Both the position numbers and the translations under genes were made by a program. From the NCBI GenBank assembly GCA_031556065.1, contig JAVBTR010000032.1, positions 1 to 64,000 on the forward strand: 64,000 nt of DNA, written 5' to 3'. Position 1 is the stretch's first letter, and each line of letters begins with the position of its first letter. The notes under the pieces were generated by a model. It was not told the origin of the DNA. It saw nothing but the letters and a program-made list of their open reading frames with translations, and made no database searches. This DNA is from JAVBTR01 sp031556065. GTDB taxonomy: Bacteria > Bacillota > Clostridia > Christensenellales > Aristaeellaceae. Of the stretch, positions 8,351 through 16,878 are shown one piece after another.

Positions 8351-9232
8351 ATGAAATTCTATCTCGCCTTATTCCTATGCTGCATTTCCTTCACCGCTCT
8401 GGCGGAAGAAGTCCCCGATGAAACCATTTACACGGCTCTGATGCCGGAATACACCGTTGTAGAAGCGACTGAAATCCCTAGCCCCACCCCGGTGCCCCCG
8501 GCCCTCGCGCCGGAAGCCATCGAAGTGCCAACCGCCGATGAAATGGTACCGGCCCAGGAGGAGGAAGAGGTTTTCGAAGCTGAAGCCACCCCTGCGCCCC
8601 ATCTTGTGATCCCGGAAGGCACCTTGGCTATCAGCGATAGCAGTTTTTTAAACAATGAACAGATTACAAAGATCACTTTGCCGGATTCCCTTGAAAAAAT
8701 CGGCAGCCATGCCTTTGAAGGCTGCGTTAACCTGGAAGAAATTACCTTGCCCCCTCATATTCTGGTTTTCGGGGATGATGCCTTAAGGGATTGTACAAGC
8801 CTGACCTCCGCCACCGTTTTGGAAGGCTCCCAGGTGTTAGGCAAAGGTGCCTTTCAAAACTGCGCAAGCCTGCAATCCGTAAGCCTGGCTTCAAGCTTGG
8901 TAGCCATGGGTGACAGCGTGTTTTCCGGTTGCACCGCCCTAACGGAAATCGCCCTGCCGGAACAGCTTTACGCAGTGCCCCGCCAAGCTTTTTCAGATTG
9001 CCAGAGCCTGGCCGCCATCGTTTTGCCGCAAAATGTCCGCGCCATTGGCAGCATGGCCTTTAATGGCTGCAATGATCTGGCTCAAGTGGAAATCCAGGGC
9101 AGCCTTATCGATATTGGCGAAAGCGCCTTTGAAAACTGCTCGCCGGATCTTATCTTCACTGTAAGCGACGAAAACACAAAACACCTGCTAATCCAAGCAG
9201 GTGTCAGTGAAAAAGCGATTACCCTTAAATGA
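8351..9232 (+). CDS. Exported leucine-rich repeat (BspA/LRR_5) protein
   Basis: 293 residues. A signal peptide (ends FTALAEE) leads into a Pro/Glu-rich spacer (about 45-85), then roughly seven LRR_5 repeats of about 23 residues with the pattern AFxxCxxLxxIxLPxxLxxIG, as in surface proteins that bind host or cell-wall ligands. No sortase motif or C-terminal span is visible, so it is probably secreted. AAAAAGGAGG precedes ATG 8351, only 23 bases after the preceding gene, so the two form an operon. Its 3' end holds a hairpin that fits a terminator of the converging ligA. Confidence 0.88.
   Translation: MKFYLALFLCCISFTALAEEVPDETIYTALMPEYTVVEATEIPSPTPVPPALAPEAIEVPTADEMVPAQEEEEVFEAEATPAPHLVIPEGTLAISDSSFLNNEQITKITLPDSLEKIGSHAFEGCVNLEEITLPPHILVFGDDALRDCTSLTSATVLEGSQVLGKGAFQNCASLQSVSLASSLVAMGDSVFSGCTALTEIALPEQLYAVPRQAFSDCQSLAAIVLPQNVRAIGSMAFNGCNDLAQVEIQGSLIDIGESAFENCSPDLIFTVSDENTKHLLIQAGVSEKAITLK
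9170..9204 (-). terminator. Intrinsic terminator of the yerC-pcrA-ligA unit, inside the LRR gene
   Basis: ACACCTGC (9181-9188) and GCAGGTGT (9197-9204) form a perfect 8-bp stem with an 8-base loop. On the minus strand it is followed by a T-rich run (TTTTGTGTTTTC), as expected downstream of ligA. It overlaps the last codons of the converging LRR gene. Confidence 0.65.
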
Positions 9233-9236
9233 ATAG

Positions 9237-11198
9237 TTATTGAATTTTTTCAAGAAACTCCGCTTCCGTTAGCACAGGGATGCCTAAGGCCAAAGCTTTG
9301 CTTAGCTTGGAGCCAGCCGCTTCCCCTGCCACAACGAAAGCGGTTTTTTTGCTTACAGCGCTGGCAGCGTTGCCCCCATTGGCGGCGATTAAATCCTCCG
9401 CCTCTTTGCGGGATAAGGTAGGCAGCGTGCCGGTAACCACCACACTTAGACTGGCCAGCTTACCGCCCGTCTCCTCTTTTTCCTTTTCCTTTGGCACAAC
9501 GCCCTGGTTTACAAGCCGATTAATCATCTCTACATTTTCCGGGAATGAAAAAAATTCCACCACGGATTTGGCGATGATGTCGCCTACCTCATCTACCTCA
9601 AGCAGCTCTTCTTCCGTGGCAGCTTGAATCCTTTTAAGGGTTTTAAACCGCGCGGCCAAATCCCTGGCGGTTTTTCTGCCTACGTTGGGAATACCAATAG
9701 CGAACAGGAACGCATCCAGCTCCGGTTGGCGGCTGTTGTTTAAAGCATCGGTCAGGTTTTGGGCCCTCTTTTGCTTAAAGCCTTCCAATCCCAATAGCTT
9801 TTCCGTTGCTAACGTATACAAATCCGCTGGATCCCGTACCTTCAGCGCGTCGTACAATTGCTGGGCGGTCTTTTCCGAAAAGCCCTCGATGTCCATGGCA
9901 TTGCGGCCGGCAAAATGGGCGATCCGCGCCACAGCCTGGGGCTTGCAGGTTTCCCTGTTCATGCAAAACAAATGAGCCCCTTTCTCTATTAAGGCTCCGC
10001 CGCAGGCAGGGCAATGGGCGGGCTTTTGAATTTCAATTTCCCCTTCTTCTTTTTCGCCTACCCGGCCCATAATTTCAGGGATCACATCATTGGAACGCCG
10101 CACCCACACAGGACAGTTAATGGAGACGCCTTTACGCAAAATATCGCCGTAATTGTTAAGGGTGGCCTTTTTCACCGTTACACCCATAAAATCCGTTTCA
10201 TCCAAATGAGCTAAGGGCGTTAATTTCCCTGTGCGGCCCAGCTCCCAGGTTACATTCCGAAGCACAGTTACTGTTTCTTCGGCCTTGAATTTATACGCTA
10301 CCGACCAGCGTGGAAATTTATCGGTAAAGCCCAGGGTTTCCCGGGCGCGCAAATCCCCTACCTTAATCACCGCTCCGTCGATTAAAAAATCCAACTGATG
10401 GCGTCCTTCTTCAATCTTTGTAATAATGGCGGAAAGTTCATCGAAGCTTTCCGCTTTTTCAAACAAGGGACTTATGGGAAATCCGTTTTCGTTTAAAAAC
10501 GAAATCATTCCCGCCTGATCTGTATAGGGCGGTTCTACAATGGTACCCACTTCATAAAAATAGGCGGATAGATTGCGCTTGGCCGTGACGCCTGGATCCA
10601 GGTTTCGAAGCGCCCCGGCGGCGGCGTTGCGTGCATTTTTAAGGGGTTCAGCCGCCTGCTGGTTATATTTTTCCAGCACGGATAGCTTCATAATACATTC
10701 CCCGTGCACTTCAATCAGCCCTTTAAAGGGAATGGTCAGTGGAAGGGTTTTAATGGTCATAGCCTGGGGCAGCACCATTTCCCCCACTTCACCATTGCCC
10801 CTTGTGGCGGCAGTGACCAACTGGCCGTTTTCGTAAGTTAAATTAAGGGTTAGCCCATCAAACTTATATTCCACATAATAACAAGGCTGTGTGCCTAAGA
10901 GTTTTTCCACTCTTTGGCACCAGGCGTTAAGTTCCCCCATGGATTGGCACTTGTCCATGCTCCAAAGGCGGCTAATATGCCTGTGCTGCTCAAAAAAGGA
11001 CAACGGATCCCCCCCCACCCGGCGGGTAGGCGAATTGGGAAGCCGCTCCCCTGTTTCCTTCTCAAGGGTCAGCAATTCATCGTATAGCGTGTCATATTCC
11101 CGGTCGCTTATAGAAGGATCATCCATCACATAATAGCGATACGCCGCCTTGTTGAGTATCTCCACAAGGCGGCTCATGTTATTTAATTTGTCCTGCAT
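9237..11198 (-). CDS. ligA: NAD-dependent DNA ligase LigA, divergent form
   Basis: 653 residues from ATG 11198. Seals nicks in replication and repair using NAD+. Order: Ia domain (MSRLVEILNKAAYRYYVMDD), adenylation domain with the nucleophile Lys112 in EYKFDG, NARNAAAGALR, DGAVIKV, OB fold, Cys4 zinc finger (CPACGG, then C and C about 15 residues on), helix-hairpin-helix region and C-terminal BRCT. Several usually fixed motifs differ: TRGNGEVGEMV for RGDGxxGEDVT, EVHGE for RGE, and RRSNDVIP for RRAGDVIP. It may belong to a diverged LigA subgroup. It starts one base after the pcrA stop, so the two are coupled. Confidence 0.93.
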   Translation of the reverse strand: MQDKLNNMSRLVEILNKAAYRYYVMDDPSISDREYDTLYDELLTLEKETGERLPNSPTRRVGGDPLSFFEQHRHISRLWSMDKCQSMGELNAWCQRVEKLLGTQPCYYVEYKFDGLTLNLTYENGQLVTAATRGNGEVGEMVLPQAMTIKTLPLTIPFKGLIEVHGECIMKLSVLEKYNQQAAEPLKNARNAAAGALRNLDPGVTAKRNLSAYFYEVGTIVEPPYTDQAGMISFLNENGFPISPLFEKAESFDELSAIITKIEEGRHQLDFLIDGAVIKVGDLRARETLGFTDKFPRWSVAYKFKAEETVTVLRNVTWELGRTGKLTPLAHLDETDFMGVTVKKATLNNYGDILRKGVSINCPVWVRRSNDVIPEIMGRVGEKEEGEIEIQKPAHCPACGGALIEKGAHLFCMNRETCKPQAVARIAHFAGRNAMDIEGFSEKTAQQLYDALKVRDPADLYTLATEKLLGLEGFKQKRAQNLTDALNNSRQPELDAFLFAIGIPNVGRKTARDLAARFKTLKRIQAATEEELLEVDEVGDIIAKSVVEFFSFPENVEMINRLVNQGVVPKEKEKEETGGKLASLSVVVTGTLPTLSRKEAEDLIAANGGNAASAVSKKTAFVVAGEAAGSKLSKALALGIPVLTEAEFLEKIQ

Positions 11199-11199
11199 G

Positions 11200-13464
11200 T
11201 TATTCTCCCACTTTGACAATCGGCGCGATGGATAACACAAATTCCTTTTCCCCATAGGCCGTAAATCCAATACGGATTCGGGCGTCCGCGCCGGTACCGA
11301 TCAGTTCCACCACACGGCCTTCGCCAAATTTCTTATGCAGCACCCTGTCCCCTTGTTTAAAGAGGTTCTGCATGGCACTTGAAGCCCCGTCCCTGGCCTT
11401 GGAGGGGGTAAAACCCTTTTGCACCCCAGGGATGCCCAGATCATTGCGGATCATCTGCGGCACGCCCATAGGCATAAAGCCAACAGCTTCTCTGCGCTTG
11501 GGCGCGGTGGTATTTCTCGGTTCCGCTGGGCCAAAGGATTTACGCTGGGCACGGTACTCGTCCTCCATAAGCCGCTTGGGAATCTCGTCCAGAAAGCGGG
11601 AGGGGGCGTTGTGGGTCAGTTGGTTATAAAGCATGCGCTGGTTGGCGTGGCTGATATACAGCCGCTCCCTGGCCCTTGTAATGCCTACATAGCAAAGCCT
11701 GCGCTCCTCCTCCAGGCGGCCTTCATCTAAAATGCTCCGGGAAGACGGGAAGATGCCCTCTTCAAGGCCTGCCAGGAACACATTGGGGAATTCCAAGCCC
11801 TTGGCGGAATGCAGCGTCATGAGCGTAACGTACTCCTTGCTGTCCTCGGCCCTATCCATATCGGTAACAAGAGCCACGTTTTCAAGGAAGGCTTCCAAGG
11901 TAGCTTCCTCGGTAGCGCCCTCAAACTCCGTTACCGCGGATAGAAATTCCATCATGTTTTCCACCCGGGCACGGCTTTCGTCGGTATCTTCTTTTTGATA
12001 TTGCTCCAAAAGGCCTGTTTTTTCCATAAGATGCTTTACGAAAGCGCTTAAACCCAGTAATTCCTTTTGCACCATCAAATCGTTCATCAAAACCGCAAAC
12101 TCGCTTACGCACTTACGAGGGCGGGAGGAAAGGGTTTCTGGTAAGTCCACCAGGGCTGAAAACAGCGGCATTTCGTTCTTAATGGCATGCTCGGCCAGCT
12201 CGTTAATGGTGGCATCGCCGATAGAACGCTTAGGCTGGTTAATAATGCGTTTAAGGCTTACATCATCCGGGGGGTTCACAACAACCCGCAAATAGGCCAC
12301 CACGTCGCGGATTTCTTTTCTGTCGTAGAACCGCTGGCCGCCAAAGACCCGGTAAGGAATCCCCGCCCGCATAAGCATTTCTTCCAGCACACGGCTTTGG
12401 GCGTTGGTGCGGTAGAGCACTGCTGCATCCCCATAGCCAATGGATTGCTGCTTCAATTTGTTAATATGGTCGCAAATCCAGGCCGCCTCTTCTCTTTCAT
12501 CCCCGGCAAGGAAAAGCTTAATGGCTTCCCCTTCTTTTTCCTCTGTCCAAAGCGCCTTTTCTTTTCGCTGGGCATTATGGGCAATAACTTGGTTGGCCGC
12601 ATCCAGAATGTTGGCGGTGGAACGGTAATTCTGTTCCAGCTTGATAACTTTGGCCTCCGGGTAATCCTTTTCGAAATCCAGTATGTTTTTAATATCGGCG
12701 CCCCGCCAGCCATAGATGGATTGATCGTCGTCGCCCACCACGCAAAGGTTTCGGCTTTCCTTGGTAATCAGCTTCACCAGCATGTACTGGGCAGTGTTGG
12801 TGTCTTGGTACTCGTCCACCAAAACGTATTGGAAGCGCCTTTGGTAGCTTTCCAGCACCGGTGGGTGATCCAGAAACAGTTCCAGGGTTTTGTTGATCAG
12901 ATCGTCGAAGTCCAGGGCGTTGGCGGCCTTTAAGCGTTCTTCATAGGCCCTGAACACATCGTATATCATTTGAGCGCGGTAATCCCGCGGGCTCTTTTGG
13001 AACCACTCGTGCGCATTCATCATCTTGTTTTTTGCGTCGGATATCTTGCTTTTTATTTCCCTTGGGGGCAAGAATTTTTCGTCGATATTCATGCGCTTTA
13101 AGATATCTTTAATAATGCTGGACTGATCGTCATCGTCGTAAATGGCGAAATTGCCCGTATATCCCAATTTATCGATATCCCGGCGCAGACTTTTCGCGCA
13201 GGTGGAATGAAAGGTGGAAATCCAGGCATCGTCCGCCTTATCCCCCACCAGCTTGGCGATCCTCTCCCGCATTTCTTTGGCAGCCTTATTGGTAAATGTA
13301 AGTGCCAAAATATGCCATGGGGCCACCCCATGGTCGATTAAATTTGCCACACGGTAGGTTAATGCCCGGGTCTTTCCGCTGCCTGCCCCTGCTAATACCA
13401 ATACGGGGCCTTCCAGGGTTTCGGCTGCCAATCGCTGTTCAGTGTTTAATACCGATAGATCCAT
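11200..13464 (-). CDS. pcrA: ATP-dependent DNA helicase PcrA (UvrD/Rep family)
   Basis: 754 residues, typical of PcrA. A 3'-5' superfamily 1 helicase for repair and rolling-circle replication. Motif I GAGSGKTR at 26-33, motif II VDEYQDTN, motif III GDDDQSIYGWRGAD, motif VI VGITRARERLYISHA are intact. The C-terminal ~50 residues (GDRVLHKKFGEGRVVEL) form the Tudor-like domain that in PcrA contacts RNA polymerase. It lies between yerC and ligA, the same order as in Bacillus subtilis except that pcrB is missing. Confidence 0.97.
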   Translation of the reverse strand: MDLSVLNTEQRLAAETLEGPVLVLAGAGSGKTRALTYRVANLIDHGVAPWHILALTFTNKAAKEMRERIAKLVGDKADDAWISTFHSTCAKSLRRDIDKLGYTGNFAIYDDDDQSSIIKDILKRMNIDEKFLPPREIKSKISDAKNKMMNAHEWFQKSPRDYRAQMIYDVFRAYEERLKAANALDFDDLINKTLELFLDHPPVLESYQRRFQYVLVDEYQDTNTAQYMLVKLITKESRNLCVVGDDDQSIYGWRGADIKNILDFEKDYPEAKVIKLEQNYRSTANILDAANQVIAHNAQRKEKALWTEEKEGEAIKLFLAGDEREEAAWICDHINKLKQQSIGYGDAAVLYRTNAQSRVLEEMLMRAGIPYRVFGGQRFYDRKEIRDVVAYLRVVVNPPDDVSLKRIINQPKRSIGDATINELAEHAIKNEMPLFSALVDLPETLSSRPRKCVSEFAVLMNDLMVQKELLGLSAFVKHLMEKTGLLEQYQKEDTDESRARVENMMEFLSAVTEFEGATEEATLEAFLENVALVTDMDRAEDSKEYVTLMTLHSAKGLEFPNVFLAGLEEGIFPSSRSILDEGRLEEERRLCYVGITRARERLYISHANQRMLYNQLTHNAPSRFLDEIPKRLMEDEYRAQRKSFGPAEPRNTTAPKRREAVGFMPMGVPQMIRNDLGIPGVQKGFTPSKARDGASSAMQNLFKQGDRVLHKKFGEGRVVELIGTGADARIRIGFTAYGEKEFVLSIAPIVKVGE

Positions 13465-13476
13465 TGCGTTAACCTC

Positions 13477-13773
13477 TTACTTCTTTTCTTGCATTTTATC
13501 AAGCACGCGGTTGTACCCATCCACCCCATAGTTAAGCGCCCGGTTAACCCGGCTAATGGTAGCGCTGGATGCCCCTGTGCGGGCAGCAATTTCGTGATAT
13601 GTCACTTTTTCTCTTAAAAGCAGCGCCACCTCAAACCTTTGGGCTATGCTTTTAAATTCCTGTATGGTACAGATATCTTCGAAAAAGCGGTAAGCATCCT
13701 CCGGGGTTTCCAATTGAAGTACCGCCTCAACAAGCCAGTCCGTTTGCTTGGATTTTACTTTAGGTGTAAACAT
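13477..13773 (-). CDS. TrpR-like regulator, YerC/YecD family
   Basis: 98 residues. A TrpR-fold DNA-binding protein: the helix-turn-helix is KVTYHEIAARTGASSATISRVNRAL (two halves, about 54-78), preceded by the family motif FEDICTIQEFKSIAQRFEVALLL. The regulated genes are not known in general. It lies 12 bases before pcrA and has its own promoter, so it heads the pcrA-ligA unit. Confidence 0.93.
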   Translation of the reverse strand: MFTPKVKSKQTDWLVEAVLQLETPEDAYRFFEDICTIQEFKSIAQRFEVALLLREKVTYHEIAARTGASSATISRVNRALNYGVDGYNRVLDKMQEKK

Positions 13774-13812
13774 ATTGGGACCGCCTCTCGAATATCAGTT
13801 ACACTTGATTAT

Positions 13813-13842
13813 ATCATAAAAATGAAAAAGGCGAAAGGTCAA
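13813..13842 (-). promoter_or_regulatory. Predicted sigma-A promoter for yerC-pcrA-ligA
   Basis: On the minus strand, TTGACC (13842-13837), an 18-base spacer and TATGAT (13818-13813) lie about 40 bases before yerC. A second AT-rich TATAAT follows directly. Confidence 0.55.
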
Positions 13843-13850
13843 CTTCCGCC
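13824..13850 (-). terminator. Intrinsic terminator of the SH3-VanW gene
   Basis: On minus, GGCGGAAG (13850-13843), loop TTGAC, CTTTCGCC (13837-13830), then TTTTTCATTTTT. One mismatch in the stem. The loop doubles as the -35 region of the yerC promoter. Confidence 0.6.
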
Positions 13851-13860
13851 TAATTGGATA

Positions 13861-14862
13861 TTATTCCGCACGAATGACCAAAACCGTATAGGAGGTTTGG
13901 GCTTCATTGTGATCGAACTGGAGCTCTACCGCGTAATCCAGCAGGTTATAAAAGCTCATATCTCTTGTGCTGGAAACCGTAGCATCGCATTCTCTAAGCG
14001 TGTAGCTTAAACCATTTGCCGTATGCATGCCCCAGCTTTCGATTTTAAAAGGCAGCATCAGTGCCGCGGAAAAGATCAGTACGCTTATTTGGCATACCCC
14101 GCCGCCGTGGCCTACGCCTTCGCCGCCGACGATCTTCGCCACCTTGTATTCTCCATCCTTTACAAACCCGCCCGCCAAATCGTTAAAGGAGAACAAATCC
14201 CCCGGATAAACCACCGCGCAGTTGATTAGCTCCATGGCCTTCAATAAATTGTACCGACGGTTATCGCTGTAAGGTGCGCCGTAATCCCTGGGCATAAACG
14301 TGGTGTAGCCGCCGATCACATCCCCCAGTTCCGCGGTTTCATAGGGCACAAAAGGAGTTACCTCCAGGGCGTCCGCCGGCAAATCCACAAAGGAGCGCCA
14401 GATCAAAACCGTGGCTACGCCGGTTTCTTCGTTGTAGCGCTGGACTGTCACGGTCTGGCCCTTTTGCAAAACAATGGCTTCATACCCAGAAATCTTGGCC
14501 TTCCCCTTGGTTTTAACTTCTTCAAGCATAACCCCTAGCCCATAGGGCGCTTCGTAATTGGGCACAGGATAAAGGTAAGGGTCTGTAGATTTGAACATAT
14601 ACAGCCACTGGCTTTTAGCGTAGCCTGTTTCCCCTTCGTAAGCCACCTTGCTCCATTCTTGGCCGTATTCCAGCACTGTTAGATAGTCACCTTTTGGCAC
14701 CTTGCCAATTTTTCGTCCATCGTTGCCGGGGGTTTGCCGAAGAGAAAACTCCGCGTCCGCCCGGCACAGGTATTGGTAACCCTCTTCGTCACTAAAAGCA
14801 ATAGAAAAAGGCAGCACAAAAAACAGTGCTGCCGCAAGATATATGGCCATTAATCGCTTCAT
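13861..14862 (-). CDS. Exported SH3-domain VanW family protein
   Basis: 333 residues from ATG 14862 (AAAGGGTGA in front). A signal peptide (about 1-25) is followed by a bacterial SH3_3 domain (RADAEFSLRQTPGNDGRKIG to AKSQWLYM, about 30-90), a linker, and a C-terminal VanW domain with RYNLLKAMELIN, VYPGDLFSFNDLAGG and GHGGGVCQISVLIFSAAL. VanW domains occur in glycopeptide-resistance clusters and in spore or cell-wall proteins; their reaction is not established. It follows spoIIP by 64 bases on the same strand, suggesting a cell-wall or spore role. Confidence 0.9.
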   Translation of the reverse strand: MKRLMAIYLAAALFFVLPFSIAFSDEEGYQYLCRADAEFSLRQTPGNDGRKIGKVPKGDYLTVLEYGQEWSKVAYEGETGYAKSQWLYMFKSTDPYLYPVPNYEAPYGLGVMLEEVKTKGKAKISGYEAIVLQKGQTVTVQRYNEETGVATVLIWRSFVDLPADALEVTPFVPYETAELGDVIGGYTTFMPRDYGAPYSDNRRYNLLKAMELINCAVVYPGDLFSFNDLAGGFVKDGEYKVAKIVGGEGVGHGGGVCQISVLIFSAALMLPFKIESWGMHTANGLSYTLRECDATVSSTRDMSFYNLLDYAVELQFDHNEAQTSYTVLVIRAE

Positions 14863-14926
14863 GCTATCACCCTTTCGCTTGTCGCGTAAGGAAATTATAA
14901 CACAAAAGATAAAATTTTGAAACATT

Positions 14927-16078
14927 TTATTTGTCTTTGTCAGGTTTTTTGCCGATCAAGCCTCCGGTCATTTCTGAAGCCGTCCGTTTCATCTTATCCA
15001 TGGCCCCCTGTTTGGAGCCGGATGAAATCAGGGCAAAAACCCCAATACCCAATACAAAAATCCCCAACACCCAAAAGATCCCTGTGCCTGCGCCCTTATT
15101 ATCTTTTTGCACATCGGCTGTGGCGGTATTATTGGTATTGGTGTTACTGCTGCTCTTCTGCCCCACATCGCTGGCCCCAGCAGAACCCGTTACGCCGCCG
15201 TAAAGGGTGCGGTAGATTACATCGCTCATCAATTCCGTGGATTTGAGCACCCGTTCCTTGGCAAGGGTGTAAGTGCCAAACTCCAGCAAAACGCTTCTGG
15301 GGTATAAATCCTGGTTATAAGCCCCTTTGCCAATAAAAATATCCTTAATAAGCCCCGGGTAAACCTTATCCGCCACGGCCTTTAATTGGCTGGCGAATTG
15401 CTTGTTAGCGGACATGTTCTGATTACTTCGGCCCACTAAAAGGCGAACCTTGGACACCTTTTCTCCGCCCAGGGTGACCGCGTACTCATCCGGATCGGGA
15501 ATCCCATCCCGGTGAATATCGAAAATGGCGTCTGGGGTTGCTTTTAAAAGCTGCACAGCTGTTTGGCGGCTGCGGCGGTAAGCCCCCGCATCATGGGGGT
15601 GATGCTTGGCATCGCTCTGGGTCACGGTAACACCTTTGTCTTTAAGGTTAGCCGCCAGCTTTTTCGCCACATCGTAAATACCGCCCATATTATTGTCCGA
15701 TGATTGTCCATCGCCGTTTTTATAGCTTTCATCGCTGTGGGTGCAATATAGTGCGATCTTTTTTTCTTTTCCCACAGCGCTGACTTGAACAGAATCATCC
15801 GTTTCCAGCCAGGACACGTCCGGTAGTTCGAACAAGCCCTCATATTTTAAGGTGGCTGTCAAATCCTTGGTGTTGACGGCAGTAACTTCATAATGCTTGT
15901 TGTCGGCGGAAATGTATTCATCTCCCTTATCCGGCTCATAACAAATGGAGGTTACATATTGGCCTTTTTCGTCCAAAAGGCGGTAAACGCTTTCCGATTC
16001 TGTGTCCGAATCCTGAGCCATTGCGCAAAAGGGAAACAGCATCATTAAAACCAGCACGAAAGCCGCAAACCTTTTCAT
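14927..16078 (-). CDS. spoIIP: Stage II sporulation protein P (peptidoglycan hydrolase)
   Basis: 383 residues. SpoIIP cuts peptidoglycan (amidase and endopeptidase) with SpoIID and SpoIIM to drive septal thinning and engulfment. Visible: signal peptide (1-22), IALYCTHSDESY and HPHDAGAYRRSR in the first half of the catalytic domain, FDIHRDGIPDP and LVGRSNQN, then YPRSVLLEFGTYTL with the conserved Glu. A membrane span sits unusually at the C-terminus (about 335-355) after an Asn/Thr/Ser-rich linker. Its ATG overlaps the stop of the upstream DUF1614 gene (ATGA). Its presence indicates endospore formation or recent ancestry from a spore former. Confidence 0.93.
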   Translation of the reverse strand: MKRFAAFVLVLMMLFPFCAMAQDSDTESESVYRLLDEKGQYVTSICYEPDKGDEYISADNKHYEVTAVNTKDLTATLKYEGLFELPDVSWLETDDSVQVSAVGKEKKIALYCTHSDESYKNGDGQSSDNNMGGIYDVAKKLAANLKDKGVTVTQSDAKHHPHDAGAYRRSRQTAVQLLKATPDAIFDIHRDGIPDPDEYAVTLGGEKVSKVRLLVGRSNQNMSANKQFASQLKAVADKVYPGLIKDIFIGKGAYNQDLYPRSVLLEFGTYTLAKERVLKSTELMSDVIYRTLYGGVTGSAGASDVGQKSSSNTNTNNTATADVQKDNKGAGTGIFWVLGIFVLGIGVFALISSGSKQGAMDKMKRTASEMTGGLIGKKPDKDK

Positions 16079-16734
16079 TTGCTTCCCTCCTTTTCTTTTA
16101 CCGGGTTTTCGATCCTGTCGTGGTCCGGCGGGTTTTTGCCCCTTGTGGCCCGTTCCATCAGTTCTCCCACCAGCTCCGCCAGAATAACCCCGAATAGCCC
16201 CGCAATAACCATGGCGTCCAGCACCCCGGCGCCGCCTAAGATCATAGGCTGGGAAATGCCATTTTGCCAGTTGATAACTGCCACGGCAATATCCGCCAGC
16301 AAAACGCCCAGCACACCGCAGATAAAGGCTGCCCGGCGGCTCCGGCCAAAGAGGTAGGCGATAGCGCCTCCGGCCAAGCCATAGATGTAGTTCGGATCAA
16401 AGCCGATGTTTTCCGGTTCATTGGGCATATACTTGCCAAGCAAATACACCGCCACCCCTGTCAGGGCAGAACCGATCAACGCCCGTGCCACTTCCTTGCC
16501 CGTTTCCGCCTTGATCAGCAAATACGCGCAAACCAGCACCGGCACCACTGCACCGCCCAGGTTAAACTGCACCTGGCCGATGGTAATATTGGGCACCAGG
16601 CTTAAAAAAAACATGGCCGCCACGATCAAAAGTGCTGCTTTATCGCTTAAGCGCATTTTATCCAGCACCCGCTGGGCTACCCCGAAAAAAATGAGCACCG
16701 CCACTGCCGTAAGTAATATCATTCCGATTGACAT
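16075..16734 (-). CDS. DUF1614 family membrane protein
   Basis: 219 residues with about seven hydrophobic helices. Family marks are VQFNLGGAVVPVLVCAYLL and, near the C-terminus, GGAGVLDAMVIAGLFGVILAEL. The function of the family is not known. AGGAGG lies ten bases before ATG 16734. It overlaps spoIIP by four bases, so a role linked to spore or envelope biogenesis is plausible but inferred only from position. Confidence 0.85.
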   Translation of the reverse strand: MSIGMILLTAVAVLIFFGVAQRVLDKMRLSDKAALLIVAAMFFLSLVPNITIGQVQFNLGGAVVPVLVCAYLLIKAETGKEVARALIGSALTGVAVYLLGKYMPNEPENIGFDPNYIYGLAGGAIAYLFGRSRRAAFICGVLGVLLADIAVAVINWQNGISQPMILGGAGVLDAMVIAGLFGVILAELVGELMERATRGKNPPDHDRIENPVKEKEGSK

Positions 16735-16805
16735 ACGTTGCGCTTCCTCCTAAAAACCAGGATTTCGCTAAGTAGCTTTACCTTAGAAGGAAAAAACTAT
16801 TCCAA

Positions 16806-16834
16806 TTGTGAAAATCGAAAAAAAATGGTATAAT
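16806..16834 (+). promoter_or_regulatory. Predicted sigma-A promoter for parE-parC
   Basis: TTGTGA (16806-16811), 17-base spacer, TATAAT (16829-16834) with an extended TGG in front, 45 bases before parE. Confidence 0.65.
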
Positions 16835-16878
16835 GAAGTGTTGAATTTTTATAAGGTTTAAAAAAAGGTGGCTGTACT

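Noticed and set aside
12187..12933. 248-codon plus-strand frame
   Set aside because: Lies fully antisense to pcrA; no ribosome site and no protein family; a shadow of the helicase.
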